NCBI RefSeq assembly: GCF_900637975.1
Contig: NZ_LR134477.1
Span: 372,001-436,000, forward strand
DNA: 64,000 nt
Direction of reading: 5' to 3'
Source of the DNA: Actinomyces viscosus
GTDB lineage: Bacteria; Actinomycetota; Actinomycetes; Actinomycetales; Actinomycetaceae
The translations under genes and the position numbers were made by a program. The notes beneath the pieces were generated by a model. That model ran no database searches and was not told where the DNA came from. It worked only from the letters and a program-made list of their open reading frames with translations. Positions 18,113 to 27,223 of the stretch are shown here, piece after piece. Every line of letters begins with the position of its first letter. Position 1 is the first letter of the stretch.

Positions 18113-19639
18113 ATGAGCCGCCGCACCACCATCGCGCTGTCCACCGCCGGGCTTCTTGCCGCCGGCGCTGCACTCGCCCTGGCCGTCCGCCCGACCCGTC
18201 CCAGCGTCCCCTCCGCCTCCGCTCCCGACGGCAGGCCCCGTCCGCCGCGCGTCGTCATCGCCGGCGGCGGGTACGTCGGGTTCTGCACCGCCAGGGCTCT
18301 GCGGGCCCGTCTGGGAACCGATCAGGTCGAGATCGCCATCATCGACCCGCGCCCCTACATGACCTACCAGCCCTTCCTGCCCGAGGTCGCCGCCGGGTCC
18401 ATCCAGCCCCGCCACGTCATCGCCTCCCACCGGCGCTCGCTGGCCGGGTGCACGATCATCACCGGCTCCATCACCGGCATCGACCACGCCTTGCGCACGG
18501 TGACGATCGCTCCGCCGGTTCCGGGCTCCACCCAGGAGGAGGGCAGGCCCTACCAGATCGGCTACGACCACCTGGTCCTGGCCCTGGGAGCCGAGGCCCG
18601 CACCCTGCCGATCCCGGGCCTGGCCGAGCAGGCCCTCGGCTTCAAGCAGGTCGAGGAGGCCCTCGCCCTGCGCAACCGTGTCCTGTCGCGCATCGAGGAC
18701 GCCGCCTCCACCTGGAGCGCTGAGCGTCGACGCCGGCTGCTCACCTTCGTCTTCGTCGGAGGCGGCTTCGCCGGGGTCGAGGCCATCGCCGAGCTCGAGG
18801 ACATGGCCCGGGCCCTGGTCGCCACCGTCGACTCCGTGGAGCAGGAGGACGTGCGCTTCATCCTGGTCGAGGGCTCGCGCCGCATCCTGCCCGAGCTGAC
18901 CGAGGAGCTCTCCGGCTACGGCCTGGAGCAGCTGCGCGAGCGCGGCATCGACGTCCGGCTCAACACCTTCCTCAGCTCCTGCGTCGACGGTCACGTCGTC
19001 CTGTCCGACGGCACCGAGTTCGACGCCGACACCATCGTGTGGACCGCCGGTGTCAAGGCCGCCCCCGTCCTGAGCGAGTCGGACCTGCCCGTTGAGGCGC
19101 GCGGCCGCGTCACCACCCTGCCCACCCTCCAGGTCGCCCGCGACGGCGTCGTCGTGCCCGGGGCCTGGGCCGCCGGCGACTGCGCCGCCGTCCCCGACGT
19201 CACCAGTGAGGACCCGCAGGCCACCTGCGCCCCCACCGCCCAGCACGCCGTGCGACAGGCCGCCATCCTCGCCGACAACCTCGTGGCCACCCTGACCGGT
19301 CAGGCCGAAGGCGACGGGCGCGGTGGCCAGGGGCAGCAGCCGCTGGCCGTCTACGCCCACGAGAACCTGGGCACCGTGGCCTCCCTGGGGATCGGCAAGG
19401 GCGTGGCCCGCATCATGGGGCAGAACCTGCGCGGCTTCACCGCCTGGACCGCCCACCGCGGCTACCACGTCTACGCCATGCCGACCCTCAACCGGAAGGT
19501 GCGCATCATGATGGACTGGTTCGCCGCCGTCGTCTTCCGCCGTGACCTGGCCTCCTTCGGCTCGGTGGCGGCCCCGGGCGCAGCCTTCGCCCAGGCCGCC
19601 CGCAATGACGCCAAGATGGCCTCGCGCAAGAAGTCCTGA
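18113..19639 (+). CDS. Type II NADH dehydrogenase-like FAD oxidoreductase
   Basis: NDH-2-type flavoprotein that would oxidise NADH and reduce quinone without proton pumping. A hydrophobic N-terminal segment (STAGLLAAGAALALAV) is followed by the FAD motif VVIAGGGYVGF near residue 46, the second nucleotide-binding motif FVFVGGGFAGVEAIAEL near residue 215, WTAGVKAAPVL and the C-terminal FAD contact GAWAAGDCAAVPD. The 508 residues are slightly long because of the N-terminal segment. GTG 18107 is an alternative start. It stands alone with its own promoter before miaB. Quinone specificity is not visible. Confidence 0.88.
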   Translation: MSRRTTIALSTAGLLAAGAALALAVRPTRPSVPSASAPDGRPRPPRVVIAGGGYVGFCTARALRARLGTDQVEIAIIDPRPYMTYQPFLPEVAAGSIQPRHVIASHRRSLAGCTIITGSITGIDHALRTVTIAPPVPGSTQEEGRPYQIGYDHLVLALGAEARTLPIPGLAEQALGFKQVEEALALRNRVLSRIEDAASTWSAERRRRLLTFVFVGGGFAGVEAIAELEDMARALVATVDSVEQEDVRFILVEGSRRILPELTEELSGYGLEQLRERGIDVRLNTFLSSCVDGHVVLSDGTEFDADTIVWTAGVKAAPVLSESDLPVEARGRVTTLPTLQVARDGVVVPGAWAAGDCAAVPDVTSEDPQATCAPTAQHAVRQAAILADNLVATLTGQAEGDGRGGQGQQPLAVYAHENLGTVASLGIGKGVARIMGQNLRGFTAWTAHRGYHVYAMPTLNRKVRIMMDWFAAVVFRRDLASFGSVAAPGAAFAQAARNDAKMASRKKS

Positions 19640-19739
19640 GATCAGTCCCCTCGGCCCGGGGGAGCGCGGGGCCCGTCCCGGCCGGCGTGCATCTGGTCAC
19701 GACGGTCCGTCATGACTGGGGCGGGGCCCCGCCGCCACC

Positions 19740-19745
19740 TACACT
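19740..19745 (+). promoter_or_regulatory. -10 box of miaB, leaderless type
   Basis: TACACT lies 8 nt before ATG 19754; no Shine-Dalgarno is apparent. Confidence 0.45.
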
Positions 19746-19753
19746 GCTCGGCG

Positions 19754-21415
19754 ATGACCACGCTCGCCACCACCGCCCCCGCTATCGACGCCCGCGGCGC
19801 CCTGCCTCGCACGTACCACGTGCGCACGCTGGGCTGCCAGATGAACGTCCACGACTCCGAGCACATGGCGGGCCTGCTGGAGGGCGCCGGGTACATGCGC
19901 GTTGAGGATGTGCCCGAGGCCGCCGCCCGTGCCACCGACGCCGGTGACGGCGGCGCCGACGTCGTCATCATCAACACCTGCTCCGTGCGAGAGAACGCCG
20001 CCACCAGGCTCTTCGGCAACCTGGGCCAGCTCGCCGCCGTCAAGCGCGAGCGACCCGGCATGCAGATCGCCGTGGCCGGATGCCTGGCCCAGCAGATGGG
20101 GGAGGGGATCGTCGAGCGGGCTCCCTGGGTCGACGTCGTCTTCGGCACCCACAACCTCGACGTGCTGCCCGCCCTGCTCGAGCGCGCCCGGCACAACTCG
20201 GCGGCCGCCGTCGAGCTCGAGGAGTCCCTCAAGGTCTTCCCCTCCACCCTGCCCACCCGCCGTGAGTCCGCCTACGCCGCCTGGGTCTCCATCGCCGTGG
20301 GCTGCAACAACACCTGCACCTTCTGCATCGTGCCCTCTTTGCGCGGCAAGCAGCGCGACCGCCGCCCCGGCGAGGTCCTGGCCGAGGTCGAGGCCGTGGC
20401 CGCCCAGGGCGCCATCGAGGTGACCCTGCTGGGTCAGAACGTCAACTCCTACGGCGTGGGCTTCGGTGACCGTGGCGCCTTCGCCAAGCTGCTGCGGGCG
20501 GCCGGCTCTGTCGAGGGCATCGAGCGCGTGCGCTTCACCAGCCCCCACCCGGCCGCCTTCACCGACGACGTCATCGAGGCGATGGCCGCCACCGAGGCGG
20601 TCATGCCGAGCCTTCACATGCCCCTGCAGTCCGGTTCGGACCGGGTGCTGCGAGCCATGCGCCGCTCCTACCGCACCAAGCGATTCCTGGGCATCCTGGA
20701 CAAGGTCCGCGACGTCATGCCCGAGGCCGCCATCACCACCGACATCATCGTGGGCTTCCCCGGTGAGACCGAGGAGGACTTCCAGGCCACGCTCGACGTC
20801 GTCGAGCGGGCCCGCTTCGCCTCGGCCTACACCTTCGAGTACTCACCGCGCCCGGGCACCCCCGCCGCCGACCGTGACGACCAGGTCCCGCTCGAGGTCG
20901 TCAAGGACCGCTACCGGCGGCTCGATGAGCTTGTGCGCCGCATCACCCGCGAGGAGAACGAGAGGCAGGAGGGCCGCGTCGTCGAGGTGCTCGTCGCCGA
21001 GGGGGAGGGGCGTCGCGACTCGGCCACCGCCCGCATCTCCGGGCGCGCCGCGGACAACCGGCTCGTCCACGTCGCCCTGCCCGAGCACCTGGCCGAGGAC
21101 GACTACGCCGGCGGGGCCCCGCGTCCCGGTGACATGGTCAGCGTGCGCGTCACCCACGGGGCGCCCCACAACCTCATCGCAGACTCGGCCCGCTGTGGGC
21201 GAGCGCTGGATGCGGTCTCGCTGGCCGCCAACGAGGCCCTCAGGCCCGGGGACCGCCTCTGGCTCGACGACGGCCCCGCCCTGTTCCAGGTGCGGCGCAC
21301 GCGGGCCGGCGACGCCTGGGAGCGCCGCCAGGCCGAGGCCTGTGCCGCGCCCGAGCCCGACACCGCCCCGGTGAGCCTGGGCCTGCCCACCCTGCGTGTG
21401 GGGGCCCCTGCCTGA
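19754..21415 (+). CDS. miaB: tRNA-2-methylthio-N6-dimethylallyladenosine synthase
   Basis: Radical-SAM methylthiotransferase acting on i6A37 of tRNAs, using the product of MiaA (encoded at 34190). The N-terminal domain carries the auxiliary-cluster Cys residues in [17 protein letters not shown] and VAGCLAQQ; the radical-SAM motif [15 protein letters not shown] follows; a TRAM-like end contains [13 protein letters not shown]. The length of 553 residues includes a C-terminal extension common in actinobacteria. An upstream ATG at 19712 was rejected for lack of conservation. In related genomes miaB usually lies close to recA/recX and miaA; here each is more than 10 kb away. Confidence 0.95.
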   Translation: MTTLATTAPAIDARGALPRTYHVRTLGCQMNVHDSEHMAGLLEGAGYMRVEDVPEAAARATDAGDGGADVVIINTCSVRENAATRLFGNLGQLAAVKRERPGMQIAVAGCLAQQMGEGIVERAPWVDVVFGTHNLDVLPALLERARHNSAAAVELEESLKVFPSTLPTRRESAYAAWVSIAVGCNNTCTFCIVPSLRGKQRDRRPGEVLAEVEAVAAQGAIEVTLLGQNVNSYGVGFGDRGAFAKLLRAAGSVEGIERVRFTSPHPAAFTDDVIEAMAATEAVMPSLHMPLQSGSDRVLRAMRRSYRTKRFLGILDKVRDVMPEAAITTDIIVGFPGETEEDFQATLDVVERARFASAYTFEYSPRPGTPAADRDDQVPLEVVKDRYRRLDELVRRITREENERQEGRVVEVLVAEGEGRRDSATARISGRAADNRLVHVALPEHLAEDDYAGGAPRPGDMVSVRVTHGAPHNLIADSARCGRALDAVSLAANEALRPGDRLWLDDGPALFQVRRTRAGDAWERRQAEACAAPEPDTAPVSLGLPTLRVGAPA

Positions 21416-21433
21416 CCGGGCTCGGCTCAGAAC

Positions 21434-21588
21434 CTGTACAGACTGCGCTGCGAAGCGACTGAGGGGCGGCGCCGCCCTTGTCAGCTGTACCTAGAGGTAT
21501 GTACAGTGGTGGTGTGAGGTTCAGAAAGGAGCTGGTCTATTCGGCAGACGTGCTGTTCGGGGTCTCGTCCCGGTGAGGTATGTACAGT
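21434..21588 (+). promoter_or_regulatory. TGTAC operator cluster and duplicated -10 of the TetR gene
   Basis: CTGTACAG at 21434-21441; an inverted repeat CTGTAC-N10-GTACAG at 21485-21506; and a 14-bp direct repeat GAGGTATGTACAGT at 21494-21507 and 21575-21588. Both copies contain TACAGT, usable as a -10. From the second, transcription would begin at GTG 21595. These are plausible autoregulatory sites for the TetR protein. Confidence 0.55.
21499..21576 (+). pseudogene. Truncated duplicate of the TetR gene start
   Basis: A 25-codon frame begins MYSGGVRFRKELV and stops at TGA 21574-21576, 3 nt before the TetR ATG. Its start aligns with MYSSGVDSREKLV of the TetR gene, and the DNA is about 74% identical over 38 nt (28 of 38 by eye). 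Similarity fades after that. It looks like a leftover of a tandem or mosaic duplication, though it might be translated as an upstream peptide. Confidence 0.45.
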
Positions 21589-22212
21589 TCTGGAGTGGAC
21601 TCAAGAGAGAAGCTGGTTGAGGCAATGGCCGAGCTGATGTGGGAACGTGGCTACAGTGCCACGAGCCCTCGGGAGGTTCGTGAGCTCTCCGGTGTCGGGC
21701 AGGGAAGCATGTACCACTACTTCCCGACCAAACGAGATCTCGGGCTGGCGGCTCTCCGTCGCAACTGTCGGGCTCAGCTCGATTCCTGCAGGACCGTGCT
21801 TGAGGACGGTGTTGATGGTGATGAGGACCCGATTGAGGTTCTCGGAGCCTATCTTGACCTCCCTCGTGACCCGCTCAAGGGATGCCGAGTTGGTCGCATG
21901 GCCCAGGACAGGGCGGTGGTAGCCGATGAGGGCCTTCGTCAACCGGTTGCCGATGCCTTTAAACGGCTTCACGAGATGCTGGTCGCCGTCATCGACGCGG
22001 CTGTATCGCGGGGGCAGCTGCCCCCAGGGGTCGACCCGGACCGCCTGGCCAGCACCATGGTCGCCGTCGTCCAGGGCGGTTACGTCCTGGCCATGGCCCA
22101 GCAGGACCGGGCTCCGTATGACGCGGCCTGCCAGGGCGCTCTTGAGCTGCTTCGTGCGGTAACCGGGGAGACAGACCCGGCCCCTGCCGAAGGTCGGTCC
22201 GCTTCCTTCTGA
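21580..22212 (+). CDS. TetR-family regulator
   Basis: Cytoplasmic repressor-type protein of 210 residues. The N-terminal TetR HTH is clear: KLVEAMAELMWERGYSATSP, then VRELSGVGQGSMYHYFPTKRDL. The C-terminal ligand domain is of the TetR_C type with unknown ligand. ATG 21580 is used here, but GTG 21595 (VDSREKLVEAM) fits the family and a leaderless start from TACAGT at 21583. The gap gene begins 51 nt after its stop, so the regulator probably controls itself and gap through the TGTAC sites upstream. Confidence 0.87.
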   Translation: MYSSGVDSREKLVEAMAELMWERGYSATSPREVRELSGVGQGSMYHYFPTKRDLGLAALRRNCRAQLDSCRTVLEDGVDGDEDPIEVLGAYLDLPRDPLKGCRVGRMAQDRAVVADEGLRQPVADAFKRLHEMLVAVIDAAVSRGQLPPGVDPDRLASTMVAVVQGGYVLAMAQQDRAPYDAACQGALELLRAVTGETDPAPAEGRSASF

Positions 22213-22262
22213 CCCTCGGTGTCGGTGCTCGCCGGCACCATCACCCGACAAGGAGAAGGAAC

Positions 22263-23267
22263 ATGACTATTCGTATTGGTATCAACGGCTTCGGGCGTAT
22301 CGGACGCACCTACCTGCGCGCCGCCCTGGCCAGCGGGGCGGACGTTGAGGTCGTCGCCGTCAACGACCTCACCGACGCCGGAACGCTGGCCACGCTTCTG
22401 GAGTGGGACTCCGTGTCGGGGCACCTCGACGGCGTCGCGACCGACGGCAAGGACCTTGAGGTCGCCGGACGGACCATCAGGGTCCTCTCCGAGCCGGATC
22501 CTGCCAGGATTCCCTGGGGCGAGGTCGGGGCTGACGTCGTCATCGAGTCCACCGGACTCTTCGCCGATCGGGACAGGGCCGCTGAGCACCTCAAGGGAGG
22601 CGCCAGGAAGGTCATCGTCTCCGCGCCCGCGAAGGGCGATGTTCCCACCTTCGTCCTGGGTGTGAACGATGACCTGCTGGACGTCTCGGCCGCTGACGTG
22701 TTCTCCAACGGGTCGTGCACCACGAACTCCCTGGCACCGCTGGCCAAGGTCCTCCATAGCGCCTTCGGGATCGAGAGCGGTCTCATGACGACGATTCACG
22801 CCTACACGGGGGATCAGCGGCTCCACGACGCGCCTCATAAGGACCTGCGACGAGCGCGTGCGGCCGCCGCCTCCATCGTTCCCACGTCCTCGGGAGCCGC
22901 TCGGGCCATCGGTCTGGTGATCCCCGAGCTCGACGGGCGCCTGACCGGTGCCGCCCTGCGGGTTCCGATCCCGGTCGGCTCGGTGACCGACCTCACCGTG
23001 GTCACGTCCCGTCCGACGACGGTCGAGGAGGTCAACGCCGTCTTCCGCGAGGCCGCCGCTCAGGGGCCGCTCGCCGGCTACCTGCAGTACTCCGAGGCTC
23101 CGATCGTCTCCCAGGACATCGTCGGCAACCCGCACTCCTCGATCTTCGATGCGCCGTTGACCGAGGTGATCGACGGTCAGGTGAAGGTCTTCGGCTGGTA
23201 CGACAACGAGTGGGGCTTCTCCAACCGCCTCGTGGAGTTCTCCCAGAGAGTCGGCGAGCAGCTCTGA
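22263..23267 (+). CDS. gap: Type I glyceraldehyde-3-phosphate dehydrogenase
   Basis: NAD-dependent glycolytic enzyme. The Rossmann start TIRIGINGFGRIGRTYL, the active site SNGSCTTNSLAP (Cys in about position 151) and the end WYDNEWGFSNRL are all present; 334 residues is full length. A strong Shine-Dalgarno (AAGGAGAAGGA) precedes the ATG. It is not beside pgk or tpiA but follows a TetR gene, so it may be a second or conditional GAPDH. The residue after the active-site TTN is Ser instead of the common Cys, seen in some natural variants. NAD versus NADP preference was not determined. Confidence 0.93.
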   Translation: MTIRIGINGFGRIGRTYLRAALASGADVEVVAVNDLTDAGTLATLLEWDSVSGHLDGVATDGKDLEVAGRTIRVLSEPDPARIPWGEVGADVVIESTGLFADRDRAAEHLKGGARKVIVSAPAKGDVPTFVLGVNDDLLDVSAADVFSNGSCTTNSLAPLAKVLHSAFGIESGLMTTIHAYTGDQRLHDAPHKDLRRARAAAASIVPTSSGAARAIGLVIPELDGRLTGAALRVPIPVGSVTDLTVVTSRPTTVEEVNAVFREAAAQGPLAGYLQYSEAPIVSQDIVGNPHSSIFDAPLTEVIDGQVKVFGWYDNEWGFSNRLVEFSQRVGEQL

Positions 23268-23324
23268 GCGGCCGGTTGCCCGGCGGGCCCTGACTCCTAG
23301 GGGACCTCCGGGCGCCGCTCCTCG

Positions 23325-23355
23325 GGTCCGGCGACGGTTCCGCCGTCGTCGGACC
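23325..23355. terminator. Hairpin between convergent gap and apbE
   Basis: A 13-bp stem with one G-T pair (GGTCCGGCGACGG / CCGTCGTCGGACC) and a 5-nt loop lies between the two convergent genes; a bidirectional terminator is likely. Confidence 0.65.
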
Positions 23356-23379
23356 TGTCAGCGCCCGGGGGCTGCTGGC

Positions 23380-24327
23380 TCACGCCGTGAAGATCCGGCC
23401 GGGAAGGTCGTAGAAGCCTCGGGAGACCGACGCCTGACCCCGGCGCGAGAGGATGGCGCACTCGAAGCGGAAGCTCTGGGCCATGAGAGCCGGATCGGTG
23501 CAGAACAGGGCCGTGGCCAGGCCGTCGGCGACGGCGCAGGACCCCGCTACCACCCAGGTCGCCGCCACGTCCTCGACCGGAAGACCGGTGAGGGCGTCAA
23601 GGATGTGGTGCAGCCCCTCGCCCCAGGACCGCCGGTGCGGGCTCGAGCCGCACACGGCGCCGTGAGACACCTCCACGGTGCCGATGACGTGACCCTCCCG
23701 GCCCGGCTGCTCCAGCCCCACGCGAACCGGCTCCTGGCTGCGGATGAGCAGGTCTCCGGAGCCGTCGACGATGAACTCCTCGACCCCGTGGGACAGGAGG
23801 ATCTCACCGATCCTGTCGGCCAGAAAGCCCTTGCCCACGGCGCCCACGTCCAGCAGCACCGGATGCGACACGGTGAGCCGGTTGCCGGCGTGCTGGACGA
23901 CGTCGGCCCAGGCGTCCCGACCGTGCAGCGCCCCGATGCGCTCGGCTGCGCCCTGCCTCACCGTGAAGCTCAGCTCAGGGTCGTAGCCCAGCTCCACCAG
24001 GTCGGTCCCGGCCAGGGGGTCGATGCGTCCGCGTGTAGCGCTGTAGAGGCGGTCGTAGAGATCGAGCATGGCCGAGTCGGCGGTGGGGAGCTCCACCGTG
24101 ATCGGCCCCCGGCCCAGGGCGCCGTCGGCGATGCGACGCACCAGGGAGGACGGGCGAAACCGCGACCAGACGGCCTCAAAGTCCTCCGCATAGCCTCTGA
24201 TGGCCGCTCTCGCCTCCGGCTGGAGCTGTCGTGGAGTGCGGACCGACCAGCTCGTACCGGTGGCGGGGAAGGACCAGTGCTCCATGGGACGGAGCGTTGA
24301 GGAGCCTGGTGAGAGCGGCAAGCACAT
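23380..24327 (-). CDS. apbE: FAD:protein FMN transferase
   Basis: ApbE-family enzyme that attaches FMN from FAD to Thr or Ser of exported flavoproteins. Visible: GRIDPLAGTDLVELGYD, LLDVGAVGKGFLADRI, FIVDGSGDLLI and GLPVEDVAATWVVAGSCAVAD, all in family order; 315 residues. The ATG at 24327 was chosen because AAAGGAG lies 9-11 nt upstream; the open frame extends to 24372 and a later ATG exists at 24285. No clear signal peptide or lipobox, so it may act from the cytoplasm or be poorly predicted. It is divergent from the iron operon, which ends with an FMN-binding lipoprotein, its probable target. Confidence 0.88.
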   Translation of the reverse strand: MCLPLSPGSSTLRPMEHWSFPATGTSWSVRTPRQLQPEARAAIRGYAEDFEAVWSRFRPSSLVRRIADGALGRGPITVELPTADSAMLDLYDRLYSATRGRIDPLAGTDLVELGYDPELSFTVRQGAAERIGALHGRDAWADVVQHAGNRLTVSHPVLLDVGAVGKGFLADRIGEILLSHGVEEFIVDGSGDLLIRSQEPVRVGLEQPGREGHVIGTVEVSHGAVCGSSPHRRSWGEGLHHILDALTGLPVEDVAATWVVAGSCAVADGLATALFCTDPALMAQSFRFECAILSRRGQASVSRGFYDLPGRIFTA

Positions 24328-24371
24328 CGGCCGTTGCTCTCCTTTCTCGACACGTGGAACCGGCCGGTCCA

Positions 24372-24393
24372 TGAATGTAGCGTGAATGTAGCG
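24372..24393. repeat. Tandem 11-bp repeat upstream of apbE
   Basis: TGAATGTAGCG occurs twice head to tail just upstream of the apbE start, a possible regulator site. No matching copies were seen elsewhere in the window. Confidence 0.4.
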
Positions 24394-24477
24394 CCTGTTC
24401 CTGTGGTGTCGTGCGTGAAAATATCAGAGCCCTTACAGGACTCGACCTGACGATCTGTCAGAAATGGATCATCGGCT

Positions 24478-24509
24478 TTGACGATAAGGGTTAGGGGAGC
24501 CTAGGCTGA
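24478..24509 (+). promoter_or_regulatory. Iron-operon promoter with DtxR/IdeR-like box
   Basis: -35 TTGACG (24478-24483), 18-bp spacer, -10 TAGGCT (24502-24507). TTAGGGGAGCCTAGGCTGA (24491-24509) matches the DtxR/IdeR consensus TTAGGTTAGGCTAACCTAA at 13 of 19 positions and covers the -10. Iron-dependent repression of the FTR1 operon is inferred. Confidence 0.6.
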
Positions 24510-24598
24510 GTAGCAAGGGCGCCGATACCAATGACTGTCATCGGCGTGTTAGCGCAAGCTACGACCATCAGTTCCCAGCTGTGCAAAGGACAACTCGT

Positions 24599-26374
24599 AT
24601 GCGCCATTGTCAGGCAGCGCCTCCGCACCAGAACGCCGGCTCGTATGCGGCCCGCGCCGCACTCGCGTTGATGACCATGGTCCTGATCGTCGTTCCTCTC
24701 CTGTCCGCCCTGGCCCCGCGGGCTCAGGCGGCCGAGTCCGCCACCGACTACGACACGTGGACCGCCGCCGCTGCTGCCGTCGACAGTGAGCTTCAGGCAG
24801 CCGTCACCCAGTACAACAACGGGAACACCTCCGGTGCCGCAGCAGGTGTCCAACGCGCCTACAACACGACCTACGTGGCCTCCAACCTCTCACGTGTCAT
24901 CACGGACCGCATTGGTGCCCAGAGGACCACGGATCATAAGACGCAGTTCGACTCCTTGAGACAGCTGGCCTACGCCGCCGGCAACGGGGAGTCCCTGTCC
25001 AACCAGGCCACGTCGCTTTCCGCGGACATCGCCGCCGACGCCACCCAGCTCGACGGCATGGCCGATCTTCCCGGTCCTCGTGACTACGCCGCCCAGCAGG
25101 CGGCGACCACGGCCACCGAACGCGCCCAGCTCGACGCCAAGAAGACCAATGTCAACGAGGGGCGCGGTGAGCGCAGCTGGGCCCAGGTCGCCTCCGAGAT
25201 GAATGGTCTCATCGACCAGGCCATCAAGAAGACGCAGTCCGGCGACGGGCAGGGCGGGGCTGAGCTGGTCAACAAGGCCTACTACGGCTACTACGAGAAG
25301 CTCGGTTTTGAGAAGACCGTCATGGCGGTCATCTCCGGTGACCGTGTCTCCGAGGTGGAGAACCAGTTCAAGGTGGTTCGCAAGGCCATGATCGCGAAGG
25401 ACTCGAGCGCGACGACGCAGGCCGAGCACCTCAAGGACATGATCACCCAGGACGCCGGCACCCTTGATGCCAGTGGGGGCAAGGTGAATCCGGTGCGGGC
25501 CTTCTTCACCGGATCCTTCGGCCAGGCCTTCCTCATCCTGCTGCGCGAGGGACTCGAGGCGATCCTCGTGGTCGCCGCCGTCATCGCCTACCTCATCAAG
25601 GCGGGTCTCAAGGACAGGGTCAGGCTGGTCTACCTGGGGCTCGTCCTGGGACTGGTCGCCTCGGGCATCGTCGCGGTCCTGTTCGCCGTGCTCTTCAACT
25701 CCGCCTCCTCCCACCAGGAGATCCTCGAGGGGGTCGTGGCGCTCACGGCCATGGTGATGCTTCTGTTCACCTCCAACTGGATGCTCTCGAAGTCCTCGGT
25801 GAGCTCCTGGAACGCCTACATCAAGGACAAGACCGAGGCCTCCGTGTCCAACGGGGGCGTGTGGGCCCTGGCCTCCCTGTCCTTCCTGGCGGTCTTCCGC
25901 GAGGGCGCCGAGACGGTGATGTTCTACCAGGCCCTGCTTACCATGGACCGCTCCGGCGGGGCCTCCATCTGGCAGGGATTCGCGGCCGGGATGGTGGTTC
26001 TGGTGGTGGTCTTCCTGGTCATCCGCTACACCAGCGTCAGGATCCCGCTGCGCCCCTTCTTCGCGATCACCAGCGTGCTCATGGCGATCCTGGTGGTCAT
26101 CTTCGCCGGCGGCGGTCTCCACGCACTCATTGAGGGCGACGTCGTCTCGGGCACCTACGTGGCGGGCTGGCCCACCTACGACTTCCTGGGCATCTATCCC
26201 TACCGCGAGACGCTCGTGTTCCAGGTGCTGATCGCCGTCATCGTCGTCGTTCTCGGGATCATCTCCACCGTGAGGCGACGCCGGGCCGAGCAGGAGCGCC
26301 GGCTGACCCAGGAGGCCGACGCCGTGAGCCATGAGCCGGCTGAGGAGGTAGCCGAAGACTCCAGTGCCGAGTGA
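24599..26374 (+). CDS. efeU: FTR1-family iron permease with extracytoplasmic helical domain
   Basis: Membrane iron permease of 591 residues. After a signal segment come about 250 extracytoplasmic residues with two similar helical units (VQRAYNTTYVASNLSRVITD and VNKAYYGYYEKLGFEKTVMA, each followed by a related stretch), then about seven membrane segments. The two iron-binding motifs of FTR1 are present: REGLE near residue 316 and REGAE near 434. The cytoplasmic tail is acidic. The start at 24599 was chosen for AAAGGA 8 nt upstream. It resembles Campylobacter Cj1658 in context more than E. coli EfeU: it is followed by a P19 protein, not EfeO/EfeB. Substrate Fe2+ or Fe3+ is inferred. Confidence 0.9.
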   Translation: MRHCQAAPPHQNAGSYAARAALALMTMVLIVVPLLSALAPRAQAAESATDYDTWTAAAAAVDSELQAAVTQYNNGNTSGAAAGVQRAYNTTYVASNLSRVITDRIGAQRTTDHKTQFDSLRQLAYAAGNGESLSNQATSLSADIAADATQLDGMADLPGPRDYAAQQAATTATERAQLDAKKTNVNEGRGERSWAQVASEMNGLIDQAIKKTQSGDGQGGAELVNKAYYGYYEKLGFEKTVMAVISGDRVSEVENQFKVVRKAMIAKDSSATTQAEHLKDMITQDAGTLDASGGKVNPVRAFFTGSFGQAFLILLREGLEAILVVAAVIAYLIKAGLKDRVRLVYLGLVLGLVASGIVAVLFAVLFNSASSHQEILEGVVALTAMVMLLFTSNWMLSKSSVSSWNAYIKDKTEASVSNGGVWALASLSFLAVFREGAETVMFYQALLTMDRSGGASIWQGFAAGMVVLVVVFLVIRYTSVRIPLRPFFAITSVLMAILVVIFAGGGLHALIEGDVVSGTYVAGWPTYDFLGIYPYRETLVFQVLIAVIVVVLGIISTVRRRRAEQERRLTQEADAVSHEPAEEVAEDSSAE

Positions 26375-26491
26375 CCTCCCTGAAAGGGCGCATGGATATC
26401 GCCGTTGATATCCCCGCCGACATCATCTCCGTAACCCGCAACACCGCAACCACATCGCTGCTCAGCAGCCGCAACACAGCAAAGGAATCCC

Positions 26492-27106
26492 ATGCGTACA
26501 CTCAAGATCGCCAGCGCCATCGGAGCAATCGTCCTGGCCGGCACCCTGGGGCTGACCGCCTGCTCCTCCAGTGGTGGCTCCGACTCCAAGGCCTCTTCCA
26601 CCGCCTCGGCCGCCGACGACGCCAAGGGCAAGGGCTTCGAGGAGTACCCCGTCGGTGAGGACAAGGAGGCCGAGAAGCAGATCAACGTCTCGGTGGTCTA
26701 CTTCCAGCCCATCGACATGGAGCCCCAGGGAATGGGGCTCAAGGCCGCTGACTCCTCCTTCCACCTCGAGGCCGACGTCACCGGGCTCGAGGGCAACACC
26801 CTGGGATACGGCAAGGGGGACTTCGTTCCCGGGCTGACCATCGACTACTCCATCACCAACAAGGACACCGGTCAGGAGGCCACCAGCGGGACCTTCATGC
26901 AGATGAACGCCTCTGACGGCCCCCACTACGGCGCCAACATCGCCCTGCCGGACGCCGGCAACTACCAGCTCACGCTCAAGATCCACAGCCCTGCCGAGAA
27001 CGGCTGGATGCTCCACGTCGACAAGGAGACCGGCGTTGAAGGTCGCTTCTGGACGACCCCCATCGAGCTGAGCTGGGACTGGCAGTACACTCCCCAGGAG
27101 TGGTGA
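26492..27106 (+). CDS. P19/Tp34-type iron-binding lipoprotein
   Basis: Lipoprotein of 204 residues (lipobox LTAC, Cys24) of the Fe2+ transport/P19-Tp34 family, beta-sandwich proteins that bind iron or copper outside the membrane. Likely metal ligands in the family order are present: His91 in SSFHLEAD, Met136/138 in TFMQMN, His145 in GPHYG and His165 in KIHSP. It is preceded by AAAGGA and follows the FTR1 permease by 117 bp, as p19 follows cj1658 in Campylobacter. It should deliver iron to the permease. Metal identity is not determined by sequence. Confidence 0.9.
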   Translation: MRTLKIASAIGAIVLAGTLGLTACSSSGGSDSKASSTASAADDAKGKGFEEYPVGEDKEAEKQINVSVVYFQPIDMEPQGMGLKAADSSFHLEADVTGLEGNTLGYGKGDFVPGLTIDYSITNKDTGQEATSGTFMQMNASDGPHYGANIALPDAGNYQLTLKIHSPAENGWMLHVDKETGVEGRFWTTPIELSWDWQYTPQEW

Positions 27107-27223
27107 CGGCTGACACGCACGCACGGGCCGACGACGTGGTCGGTGCGCCTCGCGTCGCCCATCCGCAACGTGATCGGGCCAGGATGCCGAGTCCTGATCC
27201 CGAGTCCTGATCGCGTCGGGCGA

